64,000 bases of DNA from Pontibacter liquoris (GCF_022758235.1 NZ_JALEBG010000001.1:2480001-2544000); one strand, 5' to 3'; counted from the first letter of the stretch, positions 1 to 10,193 are shown. Translations and numbers: made by a program. Notes: generated from the sequence alone by a model not told the origin.

Positions 1-337
1 GCTTGTATTCCTCAGTCTTATACTTGTCCTGTTTCACCTTATACTTTGGAGCGCTCCAAGCCCGAGGGGGCTCGTCCTTTGATATCGCGCTGTGGCGTGA
101 AGCTGCTCCTCGCTCATGCTGCGGGCTGCCCTACGGGCACCGCAACACACCAAGGCGCTTAACCCAAGGACTGGAATCAACTCGATAGCTCCTGTGTATA
201 CTTCAGTTTAAGTATAAATTCTATGTATTCTGATTTCCTTTATTCTCCTCTTCTTTGTCATCCAGAAAGGACTTGGTGGAAGGGAGGTTAAGCCATTACT
301 AAGCAAGTATTCTGTTGCACTTCCCTCAGCCCAAAGT

Positions 338-360
338 CCCCCTTTGAAGGGGGTAGGGGG
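338..360. repeat. C/G-rich dispersed repeat fragment, copy 1
   Basis: A run of C, then TTTGAA, then G-runs (GGGGGTAGGGGG) forms a short hairpin. Similar 'CCCCTNNCCCC / GGGGTTAGGGG' fragments are common between genes of Bacteroidota. The copy at 598-632 in this window has the same layout. The family assignment is from memory and pattern only. Confidence 0.5.
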
Positions 361-443
361 ATGTTCTTCTTTATCATAAACTAACCTGTTTATACTTTGG
401 CTCAAGTACACTTGTGTCCCCACATGCAAAAACCACAGGCAAA

Positions 444-526
444 CTGTCATTTCGACGATAGGAGAAATCTGTTACAGACAGATGAAGTGGTTTTCAAACA
501 GATCTCTCCTTGCGTCGAGATGACAG
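444..526. repeat. REP-like imperfect palindrome, 28-bp arms
   Basis: Left arm 444-471 (CTGTCATTTCGACG...) and right arm 499-526 are reverse complements with about four mismatches over 28 bases, separated by 27 bases. It contains no ORF, no tail like a terminator and no target duplication that I can see. Elements reading GTCATTTCGACG...AGAAATCT are widespread between genes of Cytophagales, so this is probably a dispersed repetitive extragenic palindrome. Confidence 0.7.
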
Positions 527-597
527 TATGGCGGGCGTGATTCTTTTCGCTTTAGCCTAAACCTACAACGCTTATACTTCCCAAACAGCAATTACAG

Positions 598-632
598 GCT
601 CCCCTCCTTCAACAACGAGGGGTTAGGGGTGG
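598..632. repeat. C/G-rich dispersed repeat fragment, copy 2
   Basis: CCCCTCC...GAGGGGTTAGGGGTGG forms a hairpin-like repeat of the same layout as 338-360. It lies between genes with no ORF. Confidence 0.45.
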
Positions 633-810
633 TTTGACCCGGGACTGCAATACCTCAACTTCAAAAAGAACCAACAGCCTATTCCCTCTCCTTTTATGGT
701 GGTAATGGCCCTCGATACAAGTGGAGTGCTGGAGTAAAACCAGAATGATAAATCTGTAAGCTATCTCCCCTACCCACCAACTCAAAATAAAATAAGCTAG
801 AATCAAATAC

Positions 811-854
811 AAAAAAGCCTCGCAGCATCAACGAGGATATTGCGAGGCTTTTAT
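811..854 (-). terminator. Rho-independent terminator of folD
   Basis: Ten-base perfect stem (AAGCCTCGCA at 815-824 with its complement at 841-850). Read on the minus strand it ends in a U-run from the A-run at 811-816. It sits 17 bases past the folD stop. Confidence 0.85.
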
Positions 855-870
855 ACTTTATAAAACGTGC

Positions 871-1752
871 TTAGGCGTATACTTCCTGCTTGGCTGCTTT
901 CAGGGTGTTTTTCAGCAGCATGGCAATAGTGAGCGGCCCTACACCTCCGGGAACCGGGGTAATGAAGCTGCACTTTTCTGCTACGCTGTCAAAATCCACA
1001 TCGCCACGCAGGCGGTAGCCAGCCTTACGTGTGGCATCAGGCACACGGGTGGTGCCTACGTCGATTACCACGGCGCCATCTTTTACCATATCAGCCGTTA
1101 CCAGGCCGGGCTGCCCCACGGCAGCAATGATAATATCTGCCTGGCGGGTATAATTGGCCAGGTCCACGGTGTTGCGGTGGCAGAGCGTAACAGTGGCATT
1201 TCCAGGGTAAGCGGCTTTGGCCATCAGGATGCTCATTGGGGAACCGACGATGTTGCTGCGGCCTATCACTACGCAATGTTTTCCTTTTGTCTCGATCTGG
1301 TAACGCTCCAGCAACTGCAGGATGCCGGCAGGCGTGGCTGGCAGGTAAGCGGGCAAGCCAGCCACCATACGGCCCACGTTTGTTGGATGGAAGCCGTCCA
1401 CATCTTTCCGCGGATCAATCGACTCGATCACTTTTTCCGAATCAATATGCTTTGGGAGCGGCAGCTGCACAATAAAACCGTCTATTTCCTCATCCTCGTT
1501 CAGCTCCTTTATTTTTTGAAGCAGCTCGGCTTCGGTCACGGTGTCTTCGTAGCGGATAAGCGACGAACTGAAACCCACTTTCTCGCAGGCCAGCACTTTG
1601 TTGTTTACATACGTTACCGATCCGCCATCATTGCCCACCAGTACGGCTGCCAGGTGCGGCGTTTTGTAACCATTGGCTTTAAGTTCTGCTACTTCTGCAG
1701 CAATTTCATTCTGGATAGCTTCGGATGTTTTTTTACCGTCGAGCAGGGTCAT
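871..1752 (-). CDS. folD: FolD, methylenetetrahydrofolate dehydrogenase/cyclohydrolase
   Basis: Bifunctional cytosolic enzyme that interconverts 5,10-methylene-, methenyl- and 10-formyl-tetrahydrofolate using NADP, feeding purine, fMet and one-carbon metabolism. The 293-residue length is normal. Visible signatures are the catalytic pair Tyr48-x3-Lys52 (YVNNK), the substrate loop [17 protein letters not shown], the nucleotide-binding stretch [10 protein letters not shown] and the C-terminal [10 protein letters not shown] signature. The ATG start begins MTLLDGKK, typical of the family. It is transcribed alone and has its own terminator. The leader contains a degenerate AATTACGAATT-type repeat and no Shine-Dalgarno. 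Confidence 0.97.
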   Translation of the reverse strand: MTLLDGKKTSEAIQNEIAAEVAELKANGYKTPHLAAVLVGNDGGSVTYVNNKVLACEKVGFSSSLIRYEDTVTEAELLQKIKELNEDEEIDGFIVQLPLPKHIDSEKVIESIDPRKDVDGFHPTNVGRMVAGLPAYLPATPAGILQLLERYQIETKGKHCVVIGRSNIVGSPMSILMAKAAYPGNATVTLCHRNTVDLANYTRQADIIIAAVGQPGLVTADMVKDGAVVIDVGTTRVPDATRKAGYRLRGDVDFDSVAEKCSFITPVPGGVGPLTIAMLLKNTLKAAKQEVYA

Positions 1753-1756
1753 CTTT

Positions 1757-1795
1757 TTGGAATTACGAATTAAGAATTATGAATTACAAATGGGT
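1757..1795. repeat. Degenerate AATTACGAATT-type AT-rich repeat
   Basis: Reads GGAATTACGAATTAAGAATT followed by ATGAATTAC, units of about 9-10 bases. The same kind of sequence recurs in front of dapA (36496-36520 and 36595-36625). It lies directly upstream of folD. Confidence 0.55.
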
Positions 1796-1824
1796 TTCTG
1801 TTTGGGAGAGGTTGGCTAAAAGCG

Positions 1825-1866
1825 ACAAGCCCCGGCGTGCAGCAGCACACCGGGGCTTGTTTATAC
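1825..1866 (-). terminator. Hairpin terminator downstream of lepA
   Basis: Stem ACAAGCCCCGG (from 1825) with CCGGGGCTTGT (to 1860), extended by a GTG/CAC pairing. It sits 4-45 bases after the lepA stop. The U-tract on the minus strand is weak (CTTTTAG a few bases beyond), so termination efficiency is uncertain. Confidence 0.6.
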
Positions 1867-1869
1867 TTG

Positions 1870-3654
1870 TTAATCCAGTTTGAGCACAGCCAGGAAGGCT
1901 TCCTGCGGAATTTCTACGTTGCCGACCTGGCGCATACGTTTCTTTCCTTTTTTCTGCTTTTCCAGCAGCTTGCGCTTCCGCGAAATGTCGCCGCCGTAGC
2001 ATTTGGCCAGTACGTTCTTGCGCATGGCTTTTACCGTTTCGCGGGAGATGATCTTCTGCCCGATAGCTGCCTGGATAGCAATCTCGAACATCTGGCGTGG
2101 CAGCAGCTCGCGCAACTTTTCGCAGAGGCGCTTGCCCCAGTCGTAAGCTTTGTCGCGGTGCACAATGGCGCTCAGCGCATCCACTTTCTCACCGTTAAGC
2201 ATAATATCGAGCTTGACCATGTTGGAAGGCCGGAAGCCGATCAGCTCATAGTCGAGTGAGGCATAGCCCCTGGAAATGGTTTTCAGTTTATCAAAGAAGT
2301 CGAACACGATCTCGGCCAGGGGCATTTCAAACGAAAGCTCCACACGGTCGCTGGTCAGGTAAGTCTGGTTCTTGAGGATCCCGCGCTTATCCATACAAAG
2401 CGTGATGATGGGGCCCACGAACTCGGACTTGGAGATGATCTGCGCTTTGATGAACGGCTCCTCGATATGATCGATATAGTTAGGCTCCGGCATTTCGGAC
2501 GGCGCATTCACCTTGATCATTTTCTCTTTGGTAGTATAGGCATGGAACTGCACGCTCGGCACAGTGGTGATCACCGTCATGTCGAACTCGCGCTCTAGGC
2601 GCTCCTGCACAATTTCCATGTGCAGCATGCCTAAAAAGCCGCAACGGAAACCAAAGCCTAGCGCCGCCGATGTTTCTGGCTCCCATACCAGCGAGGCGTC
2701 GTTGAGCTGCAGCTTTTCCATTGAGGCGCGCAGTTCTTCGTACTCGCTTGTTTCTACCGGGTAGATACCGGCAAACACCATCGGTTTCACATCCTCAAAG
2801 CCCTGTATACTTTCACCTGGCTTATCAACATGCGTAATGGTATCACCAACTTTTACCTCTTTGGCATTTTTAATTCCCGAGATCAGGTAGCCCACATTGC
2901 CGGCGCCCATTTCCAAGCGCGGCTCCTGGTTTAGCTTCAGCACACCAATTTCATCGGCCTCGTAAGTCTTGCCGGTGTTGATGAACTTTACCTTCTCCCC
3001 TTTCTTCAGAGTGCCGTTAAAAATACGGAAGTATACTTCAATGCCACGGTAGGAGTTAAACACCGAGTCGAAAATGAGTGCCTGCAGCGGCGCGGCCGGA
3101 TCGCCTTTTGGCGCAGGAATACGGTCGCAGATGGCCTGCAGGATCTCCTCAATGCCGATGCCCGCTTTGCCCGAAGCATGGATGATGTCCTCCCGGTCGC
3201 AACCGATCAGCTCAATGATCTGGTCCGAAACCTCTTCCGGCATGGCATGAGGCAGGTCTATCTTGTTAAGCACCGGAATAATTTCCAGATCGTTGCCGAT
3301 AGCCAGGTATAAATTCGAGATCGTCTGCGCCTCAATACCCTGTGAGGCATCCACGATCAGCAGTGCGCCCTCGCAGGCGGCAATGGAACGCGATACTTCG
3401 TAGGAAAAGTCCACGTGGCCGGGGGTATCGATGAGGTTAAGGACATATTCTTCGCCTTTATAAGGGAAGTTCATCTGGATGGCGTGGCTCTTGATGGTGA
3501 TGCCGCGTTCCCGCTCCAGGTCCATGTTGTCCAACAGCTGGTTTTGCATCTCACGCTCGGCTACCGTCTGGGTAAACTCCAGCAGGCGGTCGGCCAGGGT
3601 GCTTTTACCATGGTCGATGTGGGCGATGATGCAGAAATTACGAATGTTCTTCAT
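1870..3654 (-). CDS. lepA: LepA, elongation factor 4
   Basis: Ribosome-associated GTPase that back-translocates or remodels stalled or early elongation complexes. It has 594 residues from the ATG at 3654, starting [19 protein letters not shown]. An upstream in-frame extension of 47 residues is open but unlike LepA, so this start was chosen. The G-motifs are all visible: AHIDHGKST (P-loop), [14 protein letters not shown] and NKIDLP, followed by EF-G-like domains and the LepA-specific C-terminal domain ([21 protein letters not shown]). A TAACTTTG -7 box sits just upstream (3672-3679), giving a very short leader. Length matches the family. Confidence 0.97.
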   Translation of the reverse strand: MKNIRNFCIIAHIDHGKSTLADRLLEFTQTVAEREMQNQLLDNMDLERERGITIKSHAIQMNFPYKGEEYVLNLIDTPGHVDFSYEVSRSIAACEGALLIVDASQGIEAQTISNLYLAIGNDLEIIPVLNKIDLPHAMPEEVSDQIIELIGCDREDIIHASGKAGIGIEEILQAICDRIPAPKGDPAAPLQALIFDSVFNSYRGIEVYFRIFNGTLKKGEKVKFINTGKTYEADEIGVLKLNQEPRLEMGAGNVGYLISGIKNAKEVKVGDTITHVDKPGESIQGFEDVKPMVFAGIYPVETSEYEELRASMEKLQLNDASLVWEPETSAALGFGFRCGFLGMLHMEIVQERLEREFDMTVITTVPSVQFHAYTTKEKMIKVNAPSEMPEPNYIDHIEEPFIKAQIISKSEFVGPIITLCMDKRGILKNQTYLTSDRVELSFEMPLAEIVFDFFDKLKTISRGYASLDYELIGFRPSNMVKLDIMLNGEKVDALSAIVHRDKAYDWGKRLCEKLRELLPRQMFEIAIQAAIGQKIISRETVKAMRKNVLAKCYGGDISRKRKLLEKQKKGKKRMRQVGNVEIPQEAFLAVLKLD

Positions 3655-3671
3655 ATAGTAGTAATACGAAA

Positions 3672-3679
3672 CAAAGTTA
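3672..3679 (-). promoter_or_regulatory. Putative lepA promoter, -7 box TAACTTTG
   Basis: On the minus strand TAACTTTG matches the Bacteroidota -7 consensus TAnnTTTG exactly, 17 bases before the lepA ATG. No clear TTTG -33 box lies 19-21 bases upstream, so the call rests on the -7 box and position. Confidence 0.5.
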
Positions 3680-3890
3680 AGAAGAAAGTGGCTTTGTTGC
3701 AGCTTCTGGCGGTAAGATTTATAGAATACAGGTAAGCCGCAGGTTCGGATCAGAGCACCTGAAGGAAATAATTGCTGCCAATACCGCTGGTTCAATTATA
3801 AAAGTGACTGAAAAAGCCGTCACTAGCCCAAAAATCACCTTCGCCCTACTCTCCCGGCCCGTATACATCAGCGTTATTTATGAAAATGTT

Positions 3891-4451
3891 ATGAACACAC
3901 GCGAAGACAATAATACCGCTCCTGACGAAACAGGAAAAATGACGGAGGTGGTGGAGCGGAATATCAAGGCTTTGCTGGAACGCAAGCAGCAGGAAGACCG
4001 CAAAAGACCGTTTCAGGACAAGGTAGCCGATGCCATTACCCGCTTTGCCGGCAGTATGGCCTATGTTTACATTCACCTGGTGATCTATGGCCTTTGGGTG
4101 ATCTGGAACCTGGGCTGGTTAGGCCTGAAACCGTTTGACGAATCCTTTGTGGTACTGGCTATGATCGCCTCGGTGGAGGCCATTTTCCTTTCCACGTTCG
4201 TCCTGATCAGCCAAAACCGGATGGCCGCCCAAGCCGATAAACGGGCCGAACTGGATCTGCAGGTCAGCCTCTTATCGGAACATGAAGTAACCAACCTGAT
4301 CAAATTGGTGCGCGCTATTGCACACAAAATGGACATCAAAGAAGCACTCAACCCGGAATATGATGAATTGTCCAAAAACGTTGCTCCCGAAAAGGTGATG
4401 GACCGCATGGAAAAGCACGAGCAGGATATAAACGGCAAAACAGGCAGCTAA
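3891..4451 (+). CDS. DUF1003 membrane protein
   Basis: A 186-residue protein of the DUF1003 family, whose function is unknown. An N-terminal basic/acidic region (about residues 1-55) precedes two membrane helices (around MAYVYIHLVIYGLWVIWNLG and VVLAMIASVEAIFLSTFVLI) and a charged C-terminal tail with the family stretch SQNRMAAQADKRAELDLQVSLLSEHEVTNLI. The frame is open further upstream (to 3804), but the ATG at 3891 (MNTREDNN) starts just before the conserved part and is preferred. It is divergent from lepA. No operon partner is seen. Confidence 0.85.
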   Translation: MNTREDNNTAPDETGKMTEVVERNIKALLERKQQEDRKRPFQDKVADAITRFAGSMAYVYIHLVIYGLWVIWNLGWLGLKPFDESFVVLAMIASVEAIFLSTFVLISQNRMAAQADKRAELDLQVSLLSEHEVTNLIKLVRAIAHKMDIKEALNPEYDELSKNVAPEKVMDRMEKHEQDINGKTGS

Positions 4452-4619
4452 TACTTCTTTCAATCATAGTATCCGGCACGCTTCTGACCAAATGCTACAG
4501 CAACCGGTAACTTCCGGTCTGGCGGGCAGGGCTGTTGCAGGGACTTGCCGCCTTCTGAACTTCATACCTTAAAAGTTGCTATATTCGCATCAAATTTGAA
4601 AAAGTACTGTTAAGTATAT

Positions 4620-7600
4620 ATGACCTATACTACTGTAGAACCATATAAGCCTGTTAACCATATCCGTATTGTAACAGCAGCCTCTTTGTTCGATGGCCAC
4701 GATGCAGCCATCAACATCATGCGCCGTATTATTCAGGCCTCGGGCGCCGAAGTAATTCACCTGGGCCACAACCGTTCGGTGCAGGAAATCGTGGACTGCG
4801 CCATTCAGGAAGATGCCCAGGCCATCGCAATCACCTCCTACCAGGGAGGCCACATCGAATATTTCAAGTATATGCACGACTTGCTCGAGGAGCGCGGCAG
4901 CGGCCATATTCGGTTGTTTGGCGGCGGCGGCGGGGTTATACTACCTTCCGAGATCGAGGAGCTGCAGGGCTACGGCATTGCCCGCATTTACTCGCCGGAC
5001 GACGGTCGCGCAATGGGCCTGCAGGGTATGATCAACGACATGCTACAGAAATGCGACTTCCCGACAGGCAAGAACCTGAACGGTGAGTTTAAGCAACTGA
5101 AAGAAAAGAACCCCAAAGATATTGCCCGCCTGATTTCTGCCGCAGAGAACTTCCCGGAAGAAGCCAGAGCAATACTGGACGAGGTAAAAGAGCAGGCAAA
5201 AGAAGTGAAAACACCTGTGCTGGGTATCACCGGTACCGGTGGTGCCGGCAAATCATCGCTTGTAGATGAGTTGGTGCGCCGTTTCCTGCAGGATTTCCCG
5301 GACAAGAAAATAGCCATCATTTCGGTAGACCCATCGAAGCGTAAGACAGGCGGCGCCCTGCTGGGCGATAGAATCCGTATGAACTCGATCTCCAACGAGC
5401 GGGTATACATGCGCTCGCTGGCAACCCGCCAAAGCAACCTGGCCCTGAGCAAGTATGTGCAGGATGCCGTGGACATCGTGAAGGCTGCAGATTTTGACCT
5501 TATTATACTAGAGACTTCCGGTATTGGCCAGTCGGATACTGAAATTATCGAGCACTCAGATATGAGCTTGTATGTGATGACGCCAGAATATGGTGCCGCC
5601 ACGCAGCTCGAGAAGATCGACATGCTCGATTTTGCTGATGTGATCGCCCTGAACAAATTTGACAAGCGTGGCGCACTGGATGCTATCCGCGACGTGAAGA
5701 AACAGTACAAGCGCAACCACCAGCTCTGGGACGTGAACGATGATGCTATTCCGGTATTTGGCACCATCGCCTCGCAGTTCAACGACCCCGGCATGAACCG
5801 CCTTTACCGTGCCGTGATGGCCAAGATACAGGAGAAAACCGGCGTGGAGTTCAACTCCAACCTGCATACCTCGCAGGAGATGTCGGAGAAAGTATACATC
5901 ATCCCTCCTGCCCGCACCCGTTACCTTTCTGAAATTTCGGAAACGATCCGCAACTACGACAAGTGGAGCAAGGATCAGGCAGAAGTAGCGCAGAAACTAT
6001 ACGGCATTAAGAAGTCCATTGAAGCAGTTCAAAGTATAGATATCGCGGATAAAGACCGTCTGGTAAAGCAATTGGAAGAAGCTTATGCTGAAGTTGCTTT
6101 AAGCCTGGATGGACAGAACAAAAAAATACTGGAGAACTGGAAAGACAAAGTACAGGCCTACAAGAACAAGTTCTACGTGTTCAAGGTGCGCGACAAAGAA
6201 CTGAAGATAAAAACCCATACTGAATCGCTTTCGCACCTGCAGATACCTAAAGTATCCACACCACGCTATGAAGCCTGGGGCGATTTGCTCAAATGGAACC
6301 TGCAGGAGAACGTACCGGGCGAATTCCCTTACACGGCGGGCGTGTTCCCGTTCAAGCGCGAAGGCGAAGATCCTACCCGTATGTTTGCCGGCGAAGGCGG
6401 TCCGGAGCGTACGAACCGTCGCTTCCACTACGTGAGCCTGGGCATGCCAGCGAAGCGTTTGTCAACAGCTTTTGACTCGGTAACGCTCTACGGCGAAGAC
6501 CCGGATTTCAGACCGGACATTTACGGTAAGATCGGTAACTCCGGCGTTAGCATTTGCTGCCTGGATGATGCCAAGAAACTGTACTCCGGCTTCAACCTGG
6601 CCGACCCGATGACTTCGGTTTCGATGACCATCAACGGTCCCGCTGCTATACTTACCGGCTTCTTTATGAACGCCGCCATCGACCAGCAATGCGAACTATA
6701 CATTAAAGAGCACGGCCTGGAAGAGGAAGTAAACGCGAAGATCGAAGCCATCTACAAAGAGAAAGGCGTGGCCCGTCCGCGCTACCAGGGCGAGCTGCCA
6801 AAGGGCAACGATGGCCTTGGTTTGATGTTACTCGGCGTGACTGGCGACCAGGTACTGCCGGCCGAAGTATACGAGCCGATCAAAACGCGTACGCTGGCAG
6901 CAGTGCGCGGCACCGTGCAGGCCGATATTCTCAAAGAAGACCAGGCGCAGAACACCTGTATCTTCTCCACGGAGTTCTCGCTGCGTTTGATGGGGGACGT
7001 GCAGCAGTACTTCATCGATAAGAACGTACGTAACTTCTACTCGGTGTCGATCTCGGGTTACCACATTGCAGAAGCGGGTGCCAACCCAATCTCGCAGCTG
7101 GCCTTTACACTGGCCAACGGCTTTACGTTTGTCGAGTACTACGTGAGCCGCGGCATGGACATCAATAAGTTTGCGCCGAACCTGAGCTTCTTCTTCTCCA
7201 ACGGCATCGACCCGGAGTACGCGGTGATCGGCCGTGTGGCACGTAGAATCTGGGCCAAAGCGATGAAGCACAAGTATAACGCCGACGCAAGATCTCAGAT
7301 GTTGAAGTACCACATCCAGACCTCCGGCCGTTCGCTGCACGCCCAGGAGATCGACTTCAACGACATCCGTACCACGCTGCAGGCGCTGTATGCGATCTAC
7401 GACAACTGTAACTCGCTGCACACCAACGCATACGACGAGGCGATCACCACGCCAACCGAGGCTTCGGTACGCCGCGCGATGGCCATTCAGCTGATCATCA
7501 ACCGCGAACTGGGACTTGCCAAGAACGAGAACCCGCTGCAAGGCTCCTTCATCATCGAAGAGCTGACCGACCTGGTGGAAGAAGCTGTCCTGATTGAATT

Positions 7601-8006
7601 CGATAGAATAACAGAGCGTGGCGGCGTGCTGGGTGCGATGGAGACGATGTACCAGCGCGGCAAGATCCAGGAAGAGAGTTTATACTATGAGACACTGAAA
7701 CATACGGGTGAGTACCCGATCATCGGCGTGAATACCTTCCTTTCGTCAACCGGCTCTCCTACAGTGCTTCCGAAAGAAGTGATTCGTGCCACGGAAGAAG
7801 AAAAGCAATACCAGATCGCTATGCTCCAGGCGCTGCAAAAAGGAAATGAGAACCGGTCCGGCGAGATGCTCAAGCGTATCCAGCAGGTAGCCATCAACAA
7901 CGGCAACATCTTCGAAGTGATGATGGAAACGGTGAAGTTTTGCTCCCTGGGCCAGATCACCAACGCCTTGTTCGAAGTAGGCGGCCAGTACCGCCGCAAT
8001 ATGTAA
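4620..8006 (+). CDS. icmF: IcmF, fused isobutyryl-CoA/methylmalonyl-CoA-type mutase with G-protein chaperone
   Basis: A B12-dependent acyl-CoA mutase that carries its own MeaI-type GTPase for cofactor loading and repair. Its 1128 residues are in order: a cobalamin-binding domain (about 14-140; DGHDAAI at 25-31, SYQGG, GGGGG), a G-domain (Walker [10 protein letters not shown] near 205-213, later NKFDKRG), then a linker and mutase barrel containing [21 protein letters not shown], the IcmF form of the substrate-binding segment (Phe where methylmalonyl-CoA mutase has Tyr), and [14 protein letters not shown]. This favours isobutyryl/n-butyryl-CoA rearrangement over methylmalonyl-CoA. Substrate choice is inference. 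It is monocistronic with a strong terminator. A weak -7-like CAAATTTG lies at 4591-4598. Confidence 0.93.
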   Translation: MTYTTVEPYKPVNHIRIVTAASLFDGHDAAINIMRRIIQASGAEVIHLGHNRSVQEIVDCAIQEDAQAIAITSYQGGHIEYFKYMHDLLEERGSGHIRLFGGGGGVILPSEIEELQGYGIARIYSPDDGRAMGLQGMINDMLQKCDFPTGKNLNGEFKQLKEKNPKDIARLISAAENFPEEARAILDEVKEQAKEVKTPVLGITGTGGAGKSSLVDELVRRFLQDFPDKKIAIISVDPSKRKTGGALLGDRIRMNSISNERVYMRSLATRQSNLALSKYVQDAVDIVKAADFDLIILETSGIGQSDTEIIEHSDMSLYVMTPEYGAATQLEKIDMLDFADVIALNKFDKRGALDAIRDVKKQYKRNHQLWDVNDDAIPVFGTIASQFNDPGMNRLYRAVMAKIQEKTGVEFNSNLHTSQEMSEKVYIIPPARTRYLSEISETIRNYDKWSKDQAEVAQKLYGIKKSIEAVQSIDIADKDRLVKQLEEAYAEVALSLDGQNKKILENWKDKVQAYKNKFYVFKVRDKELKIKTHTESLSHLQIPKVSTPRYEAWGDLLKWNLQENVPGEFPYTAGVFPFKREGEDPTRMFAGEGGPERTNRRFHYVSLGMPAKRLSTAFDSVTLYGEDPDFRPDIYGKIGNSGVSICCLDDAKKLYSGFNLADPMTSVSMTINGPAAILTGFFMNAAIDQQCELYIKEHGLEEEVNAKIEAIYKEKGVARPRYQGELPKGNDGLGLMLLGVTGDQVLPAEVYEPIKTRTLAAVRGTVQADILKEDQAQNTCIFSTEFSLRLMGDVQQYFIDKNVRNFYSVSISGYHIAEAGANPISQLAFTLANGFTFVEYYVSRGMDINKFAPNLSFFFSNGIDPEYAVIGRVARRIWAKAMKHKYNADARSQMLKYHIQTSGRSLHAQEIDFNDIRTTLQALYAIYDNCNSLHTNAYDEAITTPTEASVRRAMAIQLIINRELGLAKNENPLQGSFIIEELTDLVEEAVLIEFDRITERGGVLGAMETMYQRGKIQEESLYYETLKHTGEYPIIGVNTFLSSTGSPTVLPKEVIRATEEEKQYQIAMLQALQKGNENRSGEMLKRIQQVAINNGNIFEVMMETVKFCSLGQITNALFEVGGQYRRNM

Positions 8007-8032
8007 TCCGTTACGAATTATACTTCCGAAAT

Positions 8033-8066
8033 AAAAAAGGTCAGGCGCATTGCCTGACCTTTTTTA
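8033..8066. terminator. Rho-independent terminator of icmF
   Basis: Perfect stem AAAAAAGGTCAGGC / GCCTGACCTTTTTT with a five-base loop, 27 bases past the icmF stop. It has a T-run on the plus strand and is symmetrical enough to act in both directions. Confidence 0.92.
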
Positions 8067-8142
8067 TACCTGGAGTTAGCTTACCGTCAACAACAATACC
8101 GCTGGCCGGTACGTACGTAGGGGTAACATATCCCGGAAGAAC

Positions 8143-8292
8143 ATGAAACTGACAAGCCCCCTTTCCCTGGCCCTGGTTGGCACCGCCTTTTTGATCATCG
8201 GTGCAGCAGCTTATATTTACCTGACCATCAGCTATGATGAAACAGATGCGGCCATTGATCTGTCAGAGGAAGTGGAAGGCGATTACCTGTAA
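8143..8292 (+). CDS. Small single-pass membrane protein, 49 residues
   Basis: ATG at 8143 opens 49 codons ending TAA at 8290. It has a short basic start (MKLTSP), one hydrophobic helix (about residues 6-29, ending AAAYIYLTI) and an acidic tail (DETDAAIDLSEEVEGDY). The charge layout predicts the tail on the periplasmic side or free in solution. Terminators flank it on both sides (8033-8066 and 8313-8357), which supports an independent transcription unit. I do not recognise the family. The protein could interact with an envelope complex, but nothing shows which. Confidence 0.6.
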   Translation: MKLTSPLSLALVGTAFLIIGAAAYIYLTISYDETDAAIDLSEEVEGDYL

Positions 8293-8312
8293 CGGCTTTA
8301 AGTATAAGTATA

Positions 8313-8357
8313 AAATAAAATGCCCGCAGCTGCTCCCAGCTGCGGGCATTTTATTTT
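8313..8357. terminator. Bidirectional terminator between small ORF and glutamate synthase-like gene
   Basis: Near-perfect stem of about 20 bases (AAAATAAAATGCCCGCAGCTG and complement) with a four-base loop and A/T-rich ends on both sides. It serves the convergent genes at 8143 (+) and 8397 (-). Confidence 0.9.
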
Positions 8358-8396
8358 AAGCATCTATCTAACCGTTCTTGCGTGCAGTGAGGGAAA

Positions 8397-9953
8397 TCAG
8401 TTCAGCATGTAATTCTGCTGCAAGGTACTGGAAGCCGTATTTTTGGAGAAGTAGATTTCTTTAAAGCTGAGCGTTTTGCCCTGCTCCACTCTCCTGAACA
8501 CCTTGTCAGGGGTAATCGCATCCAGGGAGTCAAATCCGCAAGCTTCCATCACCTCGACGGTGGAATGCATGGTGTTGCCGTGGAAGTTAGCCACCCGCAC
8601 GCGTTTATCGGCCACATCCAGGCCGCTGTACAGGTTCTTGTCCTGGGTGGCAATGCCTACCGGGCAACGGCCCGAGTCACATTGCAGCGCCTGGATACAG
8701 CCCAGTGCAAACATCATCCCGCGGGCGCTGTAGCAGATATCTGCCCCCAGCGCAATGGCTTTGATAATGTCTACTCCCGTAATGATCTTGCCGGCAGCCA
8801 GTACCTTTATCTCCTTGCGCAGGCCATACTTCCGCAGCATGTTTTGCACAAAGGTCAGCGCGTCGTAAAGCGGCATGCCGAGGCTATCGGTAAACTCAAG
8901 AGGAGCCGCGCCGGTACCTCCCTCCGCGCCATCGATAGTGATAAAGTCCGGGAAGAGCTGGTTGTGCATCATCTCCTGGCAAAGGCGCTCAAACTCCTGT
9001 TTGTTACCGATGCACAGCTTGATACCGATAGGCTTTCCATTCGAAAGCAAACGCAGCTTCTCTACAAAGAGCAGGAGCGTAAATTGATCCTGGAAAGCCG
9101 CGTGTGCCGGCGGCGAGGCCACCGTCGTATAAGGCTCCACCTTGCGGATAGCAGCGATCTCCGGGGTATTCTTAGCCGCCGGAAGGATGCCGCCATGCCC
9201 AGGCTTTGCTCCCTGCGACAACTTGATCTCTACCATTTTGATATTCGGATGCGCAACCTGTTCGCGGAACAGCTCTTCCGAGAAATGCCCGTTCTTATCG
9301 CGGCAGCCAAAATAACCGGTGCCGATCTGCCAGATAAGGTCGCCGCCACCCTCCAGGTGAAACGGACTCACGCCCCCTTCGCCAGTATTATGCGCAAAGC
9401 CGCCCAGTTTGGCGCCCGCGCTTAAGGCCGTAACAGCTGTTTTGCTGAGCGAGCCATAGCTCATGGCTGAAATATTATAAATGCTGGCGCTGTAGGGCTG
9501 CGTGCAACGGCTGCTTCCCACATTTACGCGCAGGGCTTCGGCCTTTACTTTCACCGGGAACATCGTATGGGCAATCCACTCATATCCTACCTCCTGGCTA
9601 TTGCTCTGCATACCGAAAGGCACCGTCTGCCGTTCGTTCTTTGCCCGCTGGTACACAATGGAGCGCTGGCGGCGGCTGAAGGGCTTACCGTCTGTATCGG
9701 ACTCAAAAAAATACTGTCGGAACTCCGGACGAAAGCTCTCGAAGATATAACGCAGATAGCCTACCAGCGGGTAGTTGCGCAGCAGCGTATGCCGGTTCTG
9801 GCGGATATTGCGGAAGTATAGCAGGTGCAGGGGCGCAATAACGGCCAGCAGCCACAGCATGGAAGGCGTTAGAATGGAAAAGAATAGAATTACCAGGTAC
9901 GTTGCGATGAACGCATACGAAAGCGTCTGCCTGACGCTGATCTTACTTGCCAT
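8397..9953 (-). CDS. FMN-binding glutamate synthase family protein, membrane-anchored
   Basis: A 518-residue protein matching the FMN/iron-sulfur barrel of the glutamate synthase large subunit without the amidotransferase domain. Two hydrophobic helices occupy about residues 12-47, so it is probably tethered to the inner membrane. The barrel shows SAMSYGSLSKTAV, GEGGVSPFH, KLSQGAKPGHGG, DGAEGGTGAAP and the 3Fe-4S cysteine motif CxxxxxCxxxxCP (CIQALQCDSGRCPVG). The family is annotated as glutamate synthase-like, but its true electron donor and substrate are not established. No small GltD-type subunit gene is nearby. A short candidate ORF (10035-10193) lies 81 bases upstream on the same strand. 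Confidence 0.88.
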   Translation of the reverse strand: MASKISVRQTLSYAFIATYLVILFFSILTPSMLWLLAVIAPLHLLYFRNIRQNRHTLLRNYPLVGYLRYIFESFRPEFRQYFFESDTDGKPFSRRQRSIVYQRAKNERQTVPFGMQSNSQEVGYEWIAHTMFPVKVKAEALRVNVGSSRCTQPYSASIYNISAMSYGSLSKTAVTALSAGAKLGGFAHNTGEGGVSPFHLEGGGDLIWQIGTGYFGCRDKNGHFSEELFREQVAHPNIKMVEIKLSQGAKPGHGGILPAAKNTPEIAAIRKVEPYTTVASPPAHAAFQDQFTLLLFVEKLRLLSNGKPIGIKLCIGNKQEFERLCQEMMHNQLFPDFITIDGAEGGTGAAPLEFTDSLGMPLYDALTFVQNMLRKYGLRKEIKVLAAGKIITGVDIIKAIALGADICYSARGMMFALGCIQALQCDSGRCPVGIATQDKNLYSGLDVADKRVRVANFHGNTMHSTVEVMEACGFDSLDAITPDKVFRRVEQGKTLSFKEIYFSKNTASSTLQQNYMLN

Positions 9954-10034
9954 GATTGAATAGGATTTAGAATGCTTTGCTACTTGCTTTAGACAGGTTT
10001 CTCCCAGAGTTGCCGGCTAGTGGCAAACGCTGGC

Positions 10035-10193
10035 TTACTTGTTAAAGGCTTTGGGCGTAGTTAAAAAGCAGAGGCAATACCCGTTCAGCACATCATGCAG
10101 GGATACATGATGCGAAGCGGCAACAAGCCGTACAACCGGTTGCTGCTGCCCTAAGGTTTTTGTTCGGGATAGGAATGGTGCCATATACTGCAT
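10035..10193 (-). CDS. Candidate 52-residue ORF or leader peptide upstream of the glutamate synthase-like gene
   Basis: Frame starts MQYMAPFLSRTK at 10193 (alternative ATG at 10184) and ends with TAA at 10035. It has no membrane helix or known motif. The C-terminal part holds GYCLCFLTTPK with two cysteines. The DNA within contains two hairpins (CATCATG/CATGATG near 10090-10115 and GCAAC/GTTGC near 10121-10145). It could be a real small gene, a regulatory leader for the downstream gene, or chance. There is no Shine-Dalgarno. Support is modest. Confidence 0.3.
   Translation of the reverse strand: MQYMAPFLSRTKTLGQQQPVVRLVAASHHVSLHDVLNGYCLCFLTTPKAFNK

Larger units (their letters stand above)
1..870. 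other. Gene-free segment with dispersed-repeat debris
   Basis: No convincing gene. The short open frames lack recognisable protein character and run through repeat-like sequence. The segment contains a GC hairpin at 121-143 (GCGG..GCCC-TAC-GGGC..CCGC), two related C/G-rich repeats (338-360 and 598-632), a long imperfect palindrome (444-526), several copies of the heptamer AAGTATA/TATACTT and, at its right end, the folD terminator. Confidence 0.6.

Noticed and set aside
3655..3795. N-terminal 47-residue extension of LepA
   Set aside because: The extension has no family counterpart, and a consensus -7 box lies within it.
6828..7541. 237-codon open frame antisense to icmF
   Set aside because: Shadow frame of a high-confidence gene, with no domain features.
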